From Desmodus rotundus (taxonomy: Eukaryota; Chordata; Mammalia; Chiroptera; Phyllostomidae), in contig NW_026527291.1 in NCBI RefSeq assembly GCF_022682495.2, forward strand, positions 372,001 through 436,000: DNA of 64,000 bases. Reading direction: 5' to 3'. Positions 1-8,711 of the stretch are shown here, in pieces. The first letter of the stretch is position 1; each line of letters starts with the position of its first letter. Both the position numbers and the translations under genes were made by a program. The notes beneath the pieces were generated by a model, which did no database searches, was not told where the DNA came from, and worked only from the letters and a program-made list of their open reading frames with translations.

Positions 1-290
1 GCTCACCTGACCCACCCTTTAGAGGTCACAGCAGTTCCACAGGGTCCCTGGGCACCAGTCCGTGGACACAGGAGCCCTCCCTGCCACCTAAAGGACCACG
101 CGATTTCCGCTGGGGAACACTCCCCAGAAGCACTCCCAGCCTCGCACAGACACTGTGCGCAGGATAGACTTGTGGACCAGGGGCCTGGGGGGGGGAATTT
201 TCCAGGGAACTCGCTAAAGGCCAGGTGCCCTCTGTCGCCCTGGGAGTGCCCACGCCATCCCTTAACCCTGCAGGACACTATCATCCAGCA
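1..290 (+). repeat. U0: partial S monomer (VNTR unit and right arm)
   Basis: The window opens inside an S monomer, at its single 23-bp unit (from CTCACCTGACC), followed by the full right arm to the ATAAGCAGCC boundary at 291. It includes the S-specific G9 tract at 187-195. The sequence matches the end of the complete S monomers in U1 and U2. Confidence 0.93.
194..203 (+). promoter_or_regulatory. kappaB-like motif GGAATTTTCC in the S right arm
   Basis: Directly after the G9 run the S right arm reads GGAATTTTCC, which fits the degenerate NF-kappaB pattern GGRRNNYYCC. The same motif recurs in the S right arms examined. A single degenerate match is weak evidence of binding; the homologous L site (1150-1159) fits better. 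Confidence 0.25.
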
Positions 291-468
291 ATAAGCAGCC
301 CTCTGCCTCCACGGGGCTCAAACACCTGGGGCCGTTGTGCGAGCACCTGGCGTTCGTGCAGGCAAACCCGCAGACCCCTCTGGCCCGAACCCACCACTGC
401 GAAGATCCCACTTTTCTTCCATCCGTAAAGGGGTCCTCCTTGAGGAGTGGAGGAACACGGGGAGGCCC

Positions 469-480
469 CCAGGAGATGGC
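469..480 (+). promoter_or_regulatory. CTCF-like core CCAGGAGATGGC in the left arm
   Basis: CCAGGAGATGGC fits the CTCF core pattern CCASNAGRKGGC, but the following base (T) departs from the fuller consensus. The same 12-mer lies at 1424-1435 in the S monomer and recurs in the L and S left arms throughout the array. Macrosatellites such as DXZ4 and D4Z4 are known to bind CTCF, which makes the match worth testing; binding here is inference. Confidence 0.35.
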
Positions 481-483
481 TTT

Positions 484-539
484 TCTCCGAGCCGCGGCTG
501 GCTCCTTTCGGGCCCATACGTGGGCCGCGCGTGCGCACT
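484..539 (+). promoter_or_regulatory. CpG-dense core of the L left arm
   Basis: About 56 bp hold nine CpG dinucleotides, including the palindrome AGCCGCGGCT, an ACGTG and an NRF1 consensus site. The S counterpart at about 1440-1494 also has nine CpGs. CpG is normally lost from methylated vertebrate repeats, so this density means either recent amplification and homogenisation or hypomethylation in the germ line. No TATA box or splice context supports a defined promoter. Confidence 0.45.
526..537 (-). promoter_or_regulatory. NRF1 consensus site, L monomer
   Basis: The plus strand reads CGCGCGTGCGCA; its reverse complement TGCGCACGCGCG fits the NRF1 consensus YGCGCAYGCGCR at all 12 positions. 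NRF1 (nuclear respiratory factor 1) binds unmethylated CpG-rich promoters and is methylation-sensitive. The site recurs in every L left arm examined, apart from hybrid joins that bring their own copy. Confidence 0.5.
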
Positions 540-567
540 CAGGCTCCCCACAACAGGCCTCCCTCGG

Positions 568-981
568 GTCACGGGGCCCACCCTTGTGGTGTCTCCTGAC
601 CCACCCATGAGGGGTCAAGTGACCCACGCCCGGGGGGTCTCGTGACCCACCCCTGAGGTGTCACGTGACCCACCCCTGGGGGGTCTCGTGACCCACCCTT
701 GAGGGGTCACGTGACCCACCCCTGAGGGGTCACGTGACCCACACCTGCGGGGTCACGTGACCCACCCCTGGGGGGTCTCGTGACGCACCCCTGAGGGGTC
801 ACGTGACCCACCCCTGGGGGGTCTCGTGACGCACCCCTGAGGGGTCACGTGACCCACCCTTGAGGGGTTTCGTGACCCACCCTTTTGGTGTCACGTGACC
901 CACCCTTTTGGGGTCTCGTGACCCACCCTTGGGAAGTCACCTGTCCCACCCTGGAGGGGTCAGGTTACCCGACCTTGAGAG
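568..981 (+). repeat. 23-bp VNTR, 18 units, with GTCACGTGAC palindromes (reference copy)
   Basis: Eighteen contiguous 23-bp units. The typical unit is GTCACGTGAC followed by CCACCCCTGAGGG. The exact palindrome GTCACGTGAC occurs at 660, 706, 729, 752, 798, 844 and 890. Many intervening units read GTCTCGTGAC, giving a 46-bp two-unit rhythm most regular at 752-843. The outer units (568-636 and 913-981) are more degenerate. GTCACGTGAC is a flanked CACGTG E-box, the form preferred by MiT/TFE factors (CLEAR-type sites) and also bound by USF. VNTR copy number differs between L monomers. Confidence 0.92.
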
Positions 982-1149
982 GTCACAGCAGTTTCACAGG
1001 GTCCCTGCGCACCTGTCCATGGAAACAGAAGCCCTCCCTGCCACTCAGAGGACCGCGCGATTACCCCTAGGCCACACTGCCCAGCAGCACTCTCAGCCCC
1101 GCACAGACAGTGTGCTAAGGACAGACTTTGATACCGGGGCCCTGGGCGG

Positions 1150-1159
1150 GGGATTTTCC
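1150..1159 (+). promoter_or_regulatory. kappaB consensus GGGATTTTCC in the L right arm
   Basis: GGGATTTTCC fits the NF-kappaB consensus GGGRNNYYCC without mismatch. It follows a G-rich run (GGGCGGGGG) and recurs in L right arms, with one upstream G changed to C in U19 and U34. Functional meaning is unproven. Confidence 0.3.
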
Positions 1160-1245
1160 ATGGAACTCTCTAAGGGCCCGGTGCCCTGTGTCGCCCGGGA
1201 GTGCCCAAGCCCTTCCTTGACCCCGCAGGACACTTGCATCCAGCA

Positions 1246-1811
1246 ATAAGCAGCCGTCTGCCTCCACGGGGCTCAAACACCTGGGCCCGGTGTGCGGGAA
1301 CCTGGCGTACGTGGAGGCAAACCCCCAGACCCCTCTGGCCCGAACCCACCACTGCGAAGATCCCCCTTTTCTTCCATCCGTAAAGGGGCCCTCCCTGGGG
1401 AGTGGAGGAACATGGGGAGGCCCCCAGGAGATGGCTTTTCTCCGAGCCGCGGCTGGCTCGTTTCGGGCCTATACGTGGGCCGCGCATGCGCACTCAGGCT
1501 CCAAAGCACACGCCTTCCTCGGCTCACCTGACCCACCCTTTAGAGGTCACAGCAGTTCCACAGGGTCCCTGGGCACCAGTCCGTGGACACAGGAGCCCTC
1601 CCTGCCACCTAAAGGACCACGCGATTTCCGCTGGGGAACACTCCCCAGAAGCACTCCCAGCCTCGCACAGACACTGTGCGCAGGATAGACTTGTGGACCA
1701 GGGGCCTGGGGGGGGGAATTTTCCAGGGAACTCGCTAAAGGCCAGGTGCCCTCTGTCGCCCTGGGAGTGCCCACGCCATCCCTTAACCCTGCAGGACACT
1801 ATCATCCAGCA
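1246..1811 (+). repeat. Reference S monomer (S566)
   Basis: This short monomer has the same arm order as L but a single 23-bp unit, CTCACCTGAC followed by CCACCCTTTAGAG, in place of the L minisatellite. Having one unit makes it a good candidate for the ancestral state. Its right arm differs from L at about one base in five, including a G9 tract where L has GGGCGGGGG. Its left arm is much closer to L. Confidence 0.92.
1481..1492 (+). promoter_or_regulatory. NRF1 consensus site, S monomer (palindromic)
   Basis: CGCGCATGCGCA fits YGCGCAYGCGCR on the plus strand, and the inner ten bases GCGCATGCGC are a perfect palindrome. It differs from the L site by one A/G transition that keeps the consensus, now read on the other strand. 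It recurs in all S monomers examined. Confidence 0.55.
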
Positions 1812-3332
1812 ATAAGCAGCCCTCTGCCTCCACGGGGCTCAAACACCTGGGGCCGTTGTGCGAGCACCTGGCGTTCGTGCAGGCAAACCCGCAGACCCCT
1901 CTGGCCCGAACCCACCACTGCGAAGATCCCACTTTTCTTCCATCCGTAAAGGGGTCCTCCTTGAGGAGTGGAGGAACACGGGGAGGCCCCCAGGAGATGG
2001 CTTTTCTCCGAGCCGCGGCTGGCTCCTTTCGGGCCCATACGTGGGCCGCGCGTGCGCACTCAGGCTCCCCACAACAGGCCTCCCTCGGGTCACGGGGCCC
2101 ACCCTTGTGGTGTCTCCTGACCCACCCATGAGGGGTCAAGTGACCCACGCCCGGGGGGTCTCGTGACCCACCCCTGAGGTGTCACGTGACCCACCCCTGG
2201 GGGGTCTCGTGACCCACCCTTGAGGGGTCACGTGACCCACCCCTGAGGGGTCACGTGACCCACACCTGCGGGGTCACGTGACCCACCCCTGGGGGGTCTC
2301 GTGACGCACCCCTGAGGGGTCACGTGACCCACCCCTGGGGGGTCTCGTGACGCACCCCTGAGGGGTCACGTGACCCACCCTTGAGGGGTTTCGTGACCCA
2401 CCCTATTGGTGTCACGTGACCCACCCTTTTGGGGTCTCGTGACCCACCCTTGGGAAGTCACCTGTCCCACCCTGGAGGGGTCAGGTTACCCGACCTTGAG
2501 AGGTCACAGCAGTTTCACAGGGTCCCTGCGCACCTGTCCATGGAAACAGAAGCCCTCCCTGCCACTCAGAGGACCGCGCGATTACCCCTAGGCCACACTG
2601 CCCAGCAGCACTCTCAGCCCCGCACAGACAGTGTGCTAAGGACAGACTTGGATACCGGGGCCCTGGGCGGGGGATTTTCCATGGAACTCTCTAAGGGCCC
2701 GGTGCCCTGTGTCGCCCGGGAGTGCCCATGCCCTTCCTTGACCCCGCAGGACACTTGCCTCCAGCAATAAGCAGCCGTCTGCCTCCACGGGGCTCAAACA
2801 CCTGGGCCCGGTGTGCGGGAACCTGGCGTACGTGGAGGCAAACCCCCAGACACCTCTGGCCCGAACCCACCACTGCGAAGATCCCCCTTTTCTTCCATCC
2901 GTAAAGGGGCCCTCCCTGGGGAGTGGAGGAACATGGGGAGGCCCCCAGGAGATGGCTTTTCTCCGAGCCGCGGCTGGCTCGTTTCGGGCCTATACGTGGG
3001 CCGCGCATGCGCACTCAGGCTCCAAAGCACACGCCTTCCTCGGCTCACCTGACCCACCCTTTAGAGGTCACAGCAGTTCCACAGGGTCCCTGGGCACCAG
3101 TCCGTGGACACAGGAGCCCTCCCTGCCACCTAAAGGACCACGCGATTTCCGCTGGGGAACACTCCCCAGAAGCACTCCCAGCCTCGCACAGACACTGTGC
3201 GCAGGATAGACTTGTGGACCAGGGGCCTGGGGGGGGGAATTTTCCAGGGAACTCGCTAAAGGCCAGGTGCCCTCTGTCGCCCTGGGAGTGCCCACGCCAT
3301 CCCTTAACCCTGCAGGACACTATCATCCAGCA
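1812..3332 (+). repeat. U2: La18 (1812-2766) + S566 (2767-3332)
   Basis: La with R1 right arm but TTGGATACC and the CCCATGCCC / TTGCCTCC pair, a combination normally seen in R2 arms, so probably a conversion patch. Private changes: T to A at 2405 in the VNTR and C to A at 2852 in the S left arm. Confidence 0.93.
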
Positions 3333-5670
3333 ATAAGCAGCCCTCTGCCTCCACGGGGCTCAAAAACCTGGGCCCGTTGTGCGAGCACCTGGCGTTCGTG
3401 CAGGCAAACCCGCAGACCCCTCTGGTCCGAACCCACCACTGCGAAGATCCCACTTTTCTTCCATCAGTAAAGGGGTCCTCCTTGAGGAGTGGAGGAACAC
3501 GGGGAAGCCCCCAGGAGATGGCTTTTCTCCGAGCCTCGCCTGGCTCCTTTCGGGCCTATACGTGGGCCGCGCGTGCGCAATCAGGCTCCCCACAACAGGC
3601 CTCCCTCGGGTCACGGGGCCCACCCTTGAGGTGTCTCCTGACCCACCCTTGAGGGGTCACGTGACCCACCCCCGGGGGGTCTCGTGACGCACCCCTGAGG
3701 GGTCACGTGACCCACCCCTGGGGGGTCTCGTGACCCACCCCTGAGGGGTCACGTGACCCACCCTTGAGGGGTTTCGTGACCCACCCTTTTGGGGTCACGT
3801 GACCCACCCTTTTGGGGTCTCGTGACCCAGCCTTGGGAGGTCACCTGTCCCACCCTGGAGGGGTCAGGTGACCCGCCCTTGAGAGGTCACAGCAGTTTCA
3901 CAGGGTCCCTGCGCACCTGTCCATGGAAACAGAAGCCCTCCCTGCCACTCAGAGGACCGTGCGATTTCCCCTAGGCCACACTGCCCAGCAGGACTCTCAG
4001 CCCCGCACAGACAGTGTGCTAAGGACAGACTTGGATACCGGGGCCCTGGGCGGGGGATTTTCCATGGAACTCTCTAAGGGCCCGGTGCCCTGTGTCGCCC
4101 GGGAGTGCCCATGCCCTTCCTTGACCCCGCAGGACACTTGCCTCCAGCAATAAGCAGCCGTCTGCCTCCACGGGGCTCAAACACCTGGGCCCGGTGTGCG
4201 GGAACCTGGCGTACGTGGAGGCAAACCCCCAGACCCCTCTGGCCCGAACCCACCACTGCGAAGATCCCCCTTTTCTTCCATCCGTAAAGGGGCCCTCCCT
4301 GGGGAGTGGAGGAACACGGGGAGGCCCCCAGGAGATGGCTTTTCTCCGAGCCGCGGCTGGCTCCTTTCGGGCCCATACGTGGGCCGCGCGTGCGCACTCA
4401 GGCTCCCCACAACAGGCCTCCCTCGGGTCACGGGGCCCACCCTTGTGGTGTCTCCTGACCCACCCATGAGGGGTCAAGTGACCCACGCCCGGGGGGTCTC
4501 GTGACCCACCCCTGAGGTGTCACGTGACCCACCCCTGGGGGGTCTCGTGACCCACCCTTGAGGGGTCACGTGACCCACCCCTGAGGGGTCACGTGACCCA
4601 CACCTGCGGGGTCACGTGACCCACCCCTGGGGGGTCTCGTGACGCACCCCTGAGGGGTCACGTGACCCACCCCTGGGGGGTCTCGTGACGCACCCCTGAG
4701 GGGTCACGTGACCCACCCTTGAGGGGTTTCGTGACCCACCCTTTTGGTGTCACGTGACCCACCCTTTTGGGGTCTCGTGACCCACCCTTGGGAAGTCACC
4801 TGTCCCACCCTGGAGGGGTCAGGTTACCCGACCTTGAGAGGTCACAGCAGTTTCACAGGGTCCCTGCGCACCTGTCCATGGAAACAGAAGCCCTCCCTGC
4901 CACTCAGAGGACCGCGCGATTACCCCTAGGCCACACTGCCCAGCAGCACTCTCAGCCCCGCACAGACAGTGTGCTAAGGACAGACTTTGATACCGGGGCC
5001 CTGGGCGGGGGATTTTCCATGGAACTCTCTAAGGGCCCGGTGCCCTGTGTCGCCCGGGAGTGCCCAAGCCCTTCCTTGACCCCGCAGGACACTTGCATCC
5101 AGCAATAAGCAGCCGTCTGCCTCCACGGGGCTCAAACACCTGGGCCCGGTGTGCGGGAACCTGGCGTACGTGGAGGCAAACCCCCAGACCCCTCTGGCCC
5201 GAACCCACCACTGCGAAGATCCCCCTTTTCTTCCATCCGTAAAGGGGCCCTCCCTGGGGAGTGGAGGAACATGGGGAGGCCCCCAGGAGATGGCTTTTCT
5301 CCGAGCCGCGGCTGGCTCGTTTCGGGCCTATACGTGGGCCGCGCATGCGCACTCAGGCTCCAAAGCACACGCCTTCCTCGGCTCACCTGACCCACCCTTT
5401 AGAGGTCACAGCAGTTCCACAGGGTCCCTGGGCACCAGTCCGTGGACACAGGAGCCCTCCCTGCCACCTAAAGGACCACGCGATTTCCGCTGGGGAACAC
5501 TCCCCAGAAGCACTCCCAGCCTCGCACAGACACTGTGCGCAGGATAGACTTGTGGACCAGGGGCCTGGGGGGGGGAATTTTCCAGGGAACTCGCTAAAGG
5601 CCAGGTGCCCTCTGTCGCCCTGGGAGTGCCCACGCCATCCCTTAACCCTGCAGGACACTATCATCCAGCA
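3333..5670 (+). repeat. U3: Lb12 (3333-4149) + hybrid S/La18 (4150-5104) + S566 (5105-5670)
   Basis: Two L monomers in a row give 2,338 bp. The first is Lb with R2 and only 12 VNTR units (138 bp shorter). The second starts as S and switches to La between 4302 and 4317, inside the shared stretch GGAGTGGAGGAACA. Private change G to T at 3536. CTGGTCCGAAC (C to T) is shared with U6 and U25. Confidence 0.93.
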
Positions 5671-7191
5671 ATAAGCAGCCCTCTGCCTCCACGGGGCTCA
5701 AACACCTGGGGCCGTTGTGCGAGCACCTGGCGTTCGTGCAGGCAAACCCGCAGACCCCTCTGGCCCGAACCCACCACTGCGAAGATCCCACTTTTCTTCC
5801 ATCCGTAAAGGGGTCCTCCTTGAGGAGTGGAGGAACACGGGGAGGCCCCCAGGAGATGGCTTTTCTCCGAGCCGCGGCTGGCTCCTTTCGGGCCCATACG
5901 TGGGCCGCGCGTGCGCACTCAGGCTCCCCACAACAGGCCTCCCTCGGGTCACGGGGCCCACCCTTGTGGTGTCTCCTGACCCACCCATGAGGGGTCAAGT
6001 GACCCACGCCCGGGGGGTCTCGTGACCCACCCCTGAGGTGTCACGTGACCCACCCCTGGGGGGTCTCGTGACCCACCCTTGAGGGGTCACGTGACCCACC
6101 CCTGAGGGGTCACGTGACCCACACCTGCGGGGTCACGTGACCCACCCCTGGGGGGTCTCGTGACGCACCCCTGCGGGGTCACGTGACCCACCCCTGGGGG
6201 GTCTCGTGACGCACCCCTGAGGGGTCACGTGACCCACCCTTGAGGGGTTTCGTGACCCACCCTTTTGGTGTCACGTGACCCACCCTTTTGGGGTCTCGTG
6301 ACCCACCCTTGGGAAGTCACCTGTCCCACCCTGGAGGGGTCAGGTTACCCGACCTTGAGAGGTCACAGCAGTTTCACAGGGTCCCTGCGCACCTGTCCAT
6401 GGAAACAGAAGCCCTCCCTGCCACTCAGAGGACCGCGCGATTACCCCTAGGCCACACTGCCCAGCAGCACTCTCAGCCCCGCACAGACAGTGTGCTAAGG
6501 ACAGACTTGGATACCGGGGCCCTGGGCGGGGGATTTTCCATGGAACTCTCTAAGGGCCCGGTGCCCTGTGTCGCCCGGGAGTGCCCAAGCCCTTCCTTGA
6601 CCCCGCAGGACACTTGCATCCAGCAATAAGCAGCCGTCTGCCTCCACGGGGCTCAAACACCTGGGCCCGGTGTGCGGGAACCTGGCGTACGTGGAGGCAA
6701 ACCCCCAGACCCCTCTGGCCCGAACCCACCACTGCGAAGATCCCCCTTTTCTTCCATCCGTAAAGGGGCCCTCCCTGGGGAGTGGAGGAACATGGGGAGG
6801 CCCCCAGGAGATGGCTTTTCTCCGAGCCGCGGCTGGCTCGTTTCGGGCCTATACGTGGGCCGCGCATGCGCACTCAGGCTCCAAAGCACACGCCTTCCTC
6901 GGCTCACCTGACCCACCCTTTAGAGGTCACAGCAGTTCCACAGGGTCCCTGGGCACCAGTCCGTGGACACAGGAGCCCTCCCTGCCACCTAAAGGACCAC
7001 GCGATTTCCGCTGGGGAACACTCCCCAGAAGCACTCCCAGCCTCGCACAGACACTGTGCGCAGGATAGACTTGTGGACCAGGGGCCTGGGGGGGGGAATT
7101 TTCCAGGGAACTCGCTAAAGGCCAGGTGCCCTCTGTCGCCCTGGGAGTGCCCACGCCATCCCTTAACCCTGCAGGACACTATCATCCAGCA
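5671..7191 (+). repeat. U4: La18 (5671-6625) + S566 (6626-7191)
   Basis: La/R1 with TTGGATACC and an extra CTGCGGGG VNTR unit near 6171, where U1 has CTGAGGGG. This form is shared with U7, U12, U26 and U27. Confidence 0.93.
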
Positions 7192-8711
7192 ATAAGCAGC
7201 CCTCTGCCTCCACGGGGCTCAAAAACCTGGGCCCGTTGTGCGAGCACCTGGCGTTCGTGCAGGCAAACCCGCAGACCCCTCTGGCCCGAACCCACCACTG
7301 CGAAGATCCCACTTTTCTTCCATCAGTAAAGGGGTCCTCCTTGAGGAGTGGAGGAACACGGGGAAGCCCCCAGGAGATGGCTTTTCTCCGAGCCGCGCCT
7401 GGCTCCTTTCGGGCCTATACGTGGGCCGCGCGTGCGCACTCAGGCTCCCCACAACAGGCCTCCCTCGGGTCACGGGGCCCACCCTTGAGGTGTCTCCTGA
7501 CCCACCCTTGAGGGGTCACGTGACCCACCCCCGGGGGGTCTCGTGACGCACCCCTGAGGGGTCACGTGACCCACCCCTGGGGGGTCTCGTGACCCACCCT
7601 TGAGGGGTCAGGTGACCCACCCCTGAGGGGTCATGTGACCCACACCTGCGGGGTCACGTGACCCAACCCTGGGGGGTCTAGTGACGCACCCCTGAGGGGT
7701 CACGTGACCCACCCCTGGGGGGTCTCGTGACCCACCCCTGAGGGGTCACGTGACCCACCCTTGAGGGGTTTCGTGACCCACCCTTTTGGGGTCACGTGAC
7801 CCACCCTTTTGGGGTCTCGTGACCCAGCCTTGGGAGGTCACCTGTCCCACAATGGAGGGGTCAGGTGACCCGCCCTTGAGAGGTCACAGCAGTTTCACAG
7901 GGTCCCTGCGCACCTGTCCATGGAAACAGAAGCCCTCCCTGCCACTCAGAGGACCGCGCGATTACCCCTAGGCCACACTGCCCAGCAGCACTCTCAGCCC
8001 CGCACAGACAGTGTGCTAAGGACAGACTTTGATACCGGGGCCCTGGGCGGGGGATTTTCCATGGAACTCTCTAAGGGCCCGGTGCCCTGTGTCGCCCGGG
8101 AGTGCCCAAGCCCTTCCTTGACCCCGCAGGACACTTGCATCCAGCAATAAGCAGCCGTCTGCCTCCACGGGGCTCAAACACCTGGGCCCGGTGTGCGGGA
8201 ACCTGGCGTACGTGGAGGCAAACCCCAGACCCCTCTGGCCCGAACCCACCACTGGGAAGATCCCCCTTTTCTTCCATCCGTAAAGGGGCCCTCCCTGGGG
8301 AGTGGAGGGACATGGGGAGGCCCCCAGGAGATGGCTTTTCTCCGAGCCGCGGCTGGCTCGTTTCGGGCCTATACGTGGGCCGCGCATGCGCACTCAGGCT
8401 CCAAAGCACACGCCTTCCTCGGCTCACCTGACCCACCCTTTAGAGGTCACAGCAGTTCCACAGGGTCCCTGGGCACCAGTCCGTGGACACAGGAGCCCTC
8501 CCTGCCACCTAAAGGACCACGCGATTTCCGCTGGGGAACACTCCCCAGAAGCACTCCCAGCCTCGCACAGACACTGTGCGCAGGATAGACTTGTGGACCA
8601 GGGGCCTGGGGGGGGGAATTTTCCAGGGAACTCGCTAAAGGCCAGGTGCCCTCTGTCGCCCTGGGAGTGCCCACGCCATCCCTTAACCCTGCAGGACACT
8701 ATCATCCAGCA
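7192..8711 (+). repeat. U5: Lb18 (7192-8146) + S565 (8147-8711)
   Basis: First S565: one C lost from the C5 run near 8225 and GGGAAG for GCGAAG. Its right half stays like S566 (CCAAAGCAC), unlike later S565 copies. VNTR base A at 7680 (GTCTAGTGAC) is shared only with 40070. CC to AA at 7851-7852 is private. Confidence 0.93.

Larger units (their letters stand above)
291..1811 (+). repeat. U1: basic repeat, La18 (291-1245) + S566 (1246-1811)
   Basis: This is the reference 1,521-bp unit. L: left arm 291-567, VNTR 568-981 (18 units of 23 bp), right arm 982-1245 of type R1 with TTTGATACC. S: left arm 1246 to about 1522, one 23-bp unit at about 1523-1545, right arm to 1811. By eye the L and S left arms are about 93 % identical and the right arms about 81 %. 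The VNTR copy difference (17 x 23 = 391 bp) explains the 389-bp L/S length difference to within two bases. Confidence 0.95.
3333..8347 (+). repeat. Duplicated block, offset 5,379 bp (partner 8712-13726)
   Basis: U3-U5 match U6-U8 in order and length. Differences noticed: 3536, 7680 and 7851-7852. The match ends where the two S565 forms diverge (8348/13727). Confidence 0.85.

Noticed and set aside
260..275. CCCTTAACCCTGC considered as a telomeric-repeat remnant
   Set aside because: A single imperfect copy per S monomer with no run of TTAGGG/CCCTAA, so it does not show telomeric origin.
568..981. 23-bp repeat considered as a CRISPR array
   Set aside because: Units are contiguous with no spacers, and the context is a eukaryotic satellite.
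1216..1240. CCTTCCTTGACCCCGCAG before GACAC, resembling a splice acceptor
   Set aside because: The pyrimidine tract is interrupted, there is no supported exon downstream, and similar strings arise by chance in this composition. Only RNA data could revive it.
1402..1815. 137-codon plus-strand frame spanning S, present in nearly every unit
   Set aside because: It overlaps a 132-codon frame in another phase and a 93-codon frame on the other strand. The one-base S565 deletion changes a neighbouring frame without any sign of compensation. No similarity to DUX4 or other macrosatellite proteins was seen (no homeodomain pattern).
4019..4486. 155-codon minus-strand open frame, the longest class present (also at 9398, 17818, 30985, 41788, 56476)
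   Set aside because: It exists only where an L end joins the S/La hybrid, overlaps other open frames on both strands, has low-complexity Pro/Arg/Gly-rich composition and shows no recognisable domain. GC-rich, stop-poor repeats give such frames by chance.
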